The notes under the pieces were generated by a model. That model made no database searches, was not told the DNA's origin, and saw only the letters and a list, made by a program, of their open reading frames with translations. The translations under genes were made by a program, and so were the position numbers. This document shows, one piece after another, positions 52,101-55,100 of a stretch of 60,000 bases of DNA; positions within the stretch are counted from its first letter, which is position 1, and each line of letters starts with the position of its first letter. Source of the stretch: Branchiostoma floridae (lineage: Eukaryota > Chordata > Leptocardii > Amphioxiformes > Branchiostomatidae); assembly GCF_000003815.2 (NCBI RefSeq), contig NC_049997.1, forward strand, positions 10,287,860-10,347,859, read 5' to 3'.

Positions 52101-55100
52101 ATAGTGTTTTTGTACTTTTATCAAGCTGAAAACTTTTTTTCTTTATGTTTTGGATTAGCCGTTACCTTTACCCCAACCATTAGTAGTATTATGGAACTCA
52201 TTGGAATTATAATTGAGTTCATGTCAATGGCTCTTCACTTTCCTATGTTTCCTGTTTTTTACTAGTACAGTTTTACCAGTCCAGTTAAAACGTAACTTCA
52301 TTATCATTTCATACTAGTACTGCAGTTACTGAAGCCGGTGCAATGGCCTAGTGGGTAGAGTGTTCGCCTTGCATTCGGAAGGTCGTGAGTTCGATCCCGG
52401 CCGAGTCATACCAAAGACTATAAAAATGGTACATGCTGCTTTCTCTGCTTAGCACTCAGCATTCAGGAAAGAGTATGGAAGTTGAACACACACCACTACC
52501 AGTGGACTAGCCCCCTGCTGTAGTGATTGCGTTGTGTGTGGCCCAGGGCTAATGAAACAGAGATGGACACCGCCCTATGTGCCAGAAATGGGCACTGCCC
52601 TTGGCGCGGGAAGGGTTTAACTTTTTAACTAACTGCAGTTTCTAAGAACCGTTGGTAAAGATCAGAAGAACCTTTCCAAAAATGAGGAGAACTAACCCGT
52701 GCCAAAGCCCAATATATCCTTTAATGGTTCTGACATTTTCAGCCCTACTTTGAGTGATGCAAAGTGAAAGGCTTTTATACCCAGGGCTATCTTTTTATAA
52801 TATATGTTTGAAAATCCAGGTTTTCAAGGGTTTTAGCACACTAATACATGTACATATGATGTAGTAGTTAGTGTTGTAATCATTTCTTTTTTAAGTGAAG
52901 CTTTACAAACTTTTAATTGTCTCCTGCCTCAAAGGAGTTATAAAAACAATTCTGTTGCAAATAATGAAATTTGTTCTACATTTTGAATATATACACATCT
53001 AAGACTAGTTTTTGCCTCTTTGCCTTTATTTGTCCAAGCCACTTTTGAAAGAGTTCCTACAGAAAGTTTTACAAAGCCACAGTTTTCAATCTCTAAACCA
53101 CTCAAATGATGCAAAATCAATTGTTCTCTTGAATGCTAATGAGGTCTTGTCCTTCATATTAACTTAAAGTGGTTGGACTGCTAATGGCTAAGAAGAAACT
53201 GTCTCTATTATTGTTTATAAACTGTTATTGTTGTGTGATCTCTAGGGAGACAATTACTGAAAACAAACTGGTCATTTTCACCCCAGGACCACCAGGTTAT
53301 GGACAGTTTTTTTTAGAGTTGAGGCCGCCCGGTTTTGGAAGGATCGAGTAACTTTGCAAGCAGGCTGCGGATCTATTGAGCAGCTTTAGACCTTTTTGAT
53401 AAACATGGAATAAAATTGTTGGGAAAACGGTTGCGGGACATTCACAAAATCGTTGTCGCCTTGAGGAATTCTAACCTACCCTTAGTAAGAATTGTGTCTT
53501 TTAAAATGTTTGTCATCTTTTAGACATTGAACTTAGTAATGGCAGATAAACTGTGATAAAAAAAAAAACACATCGAAAATCTCCATGAACCCTACATACA
53601 ATGTGTATATATTTGATATGTGTGATGTAGTCATAACTTTCTAGAGTTATGAATCCATTTTCATCTATAAACCCATGTGAGGCTGTCAGAATCCCATCTA
53701 GAAAGTCAAGTGCTTGAACTTATTTGCAGTAACATCTTGGGGCCGTGCAATTTGTTTGTAAAGGACCTTTTTTACGAGTTTTCATGAGGCCCGTTTGGTA
53801 CCAGTATCTTTATGGCGCTTGTAAATTATGTCTCAGACTACAAAACAACCAAATGGTTGAACATTTAGACTGATTTATAACCTCACTAACTTTAATTAAC
53901 TTGTTTTTATTCACACAGAAATTAAAAACAGAGTGAGGTACAAATTAGGAGACAGGGCCTGAAAAAAGATCAAAGACACATGAGGCACAAAACATTGTCT
54001 GCCAAACAATTAGACAACTTCACACCCCTTTGCTAACTCGTAAAATGCTAAGATCAAAGCGGTGCCTACCCCTTCATTTCCACATACTTGGCAAGTAGAA
54101 GTGACACAATATGTAATACAAACAGATAGAGAAAGGTTATTGAAATGTAGAAAGACTGGTTCCCTTTAGACAGCGGCGTTGCTGAAAGAAGGTTATCTCT
54201 CCAAAATATCAACATGTCCACAATTTACGGATCGGGAGACGAACCCCTGAAATTGCATCTTCGCCCCAGGCTGTTTTGATGGTACCCTACACTTTTGTTG
54301 CAACCACGGATTCTTGCATTTTCTGGAAGTCTAGCATTTTCTTTCCCGAGTAACCGTATAATTTGCACTCCATTTACAATACTTTGCATGAGACAGGGCA
54401 TAGCAGATATTTGAAAGATAAAGCTCTTTGTGTCTGTGTCCGTTTCTCAAGCATGGTAATGATATCTTTCCCCACTGACCACTCCATACTGTCTCCAGCT
54501 TTCATATGGTAAAAAGATTGCTTCATTCCAACAGTGAACACAATAAAAAGTGACCCAACGTTGGGACAATTGGGGACGAGAATCAGGGGTGGCTAAGTGA
54601 AATGGACACCCCATTGAAATGCAGCGGCCCGCAAGACAACAGCAAACGGGGAACAGAAAGGCGGCTGAGGTCGGCTTTGTGCCGGTCTTGTTATCCTTTA
54701 AGACATATCAAAAAGCGTAACAGCAGCACGGGTCGGCGATGAAATTCGAGACAACTCCGCTTCTATCTTTTTTCAGTCCGTCAATGGGTACCTACACGGG
54801 CTCTCTATCCAGAATTGACCTTGTCGCCCCGTTATCCTATCGCTTTACTCGACCCTCTTTGCTACAAATATTGAGAAAATTATCCACGTTCAATTCAGCG
54901 CTAATCTTTTGTTCTCTCTCACAAGGCGAGGCTTGAATGTCCCAAGTATCAAAGTCAAATGACGGCGCCGCAGTTTGTTGTGTTTGCCATCCAACCTATT
55001 CACGCCATCGGCGGAGAAAGCGACAACGACGGAAATCTGTTGAGTATACAGAACCGTTTAGGGCAGAGTTTGGTGTTTGCCTCACGTTTTTTGAAAGGCG

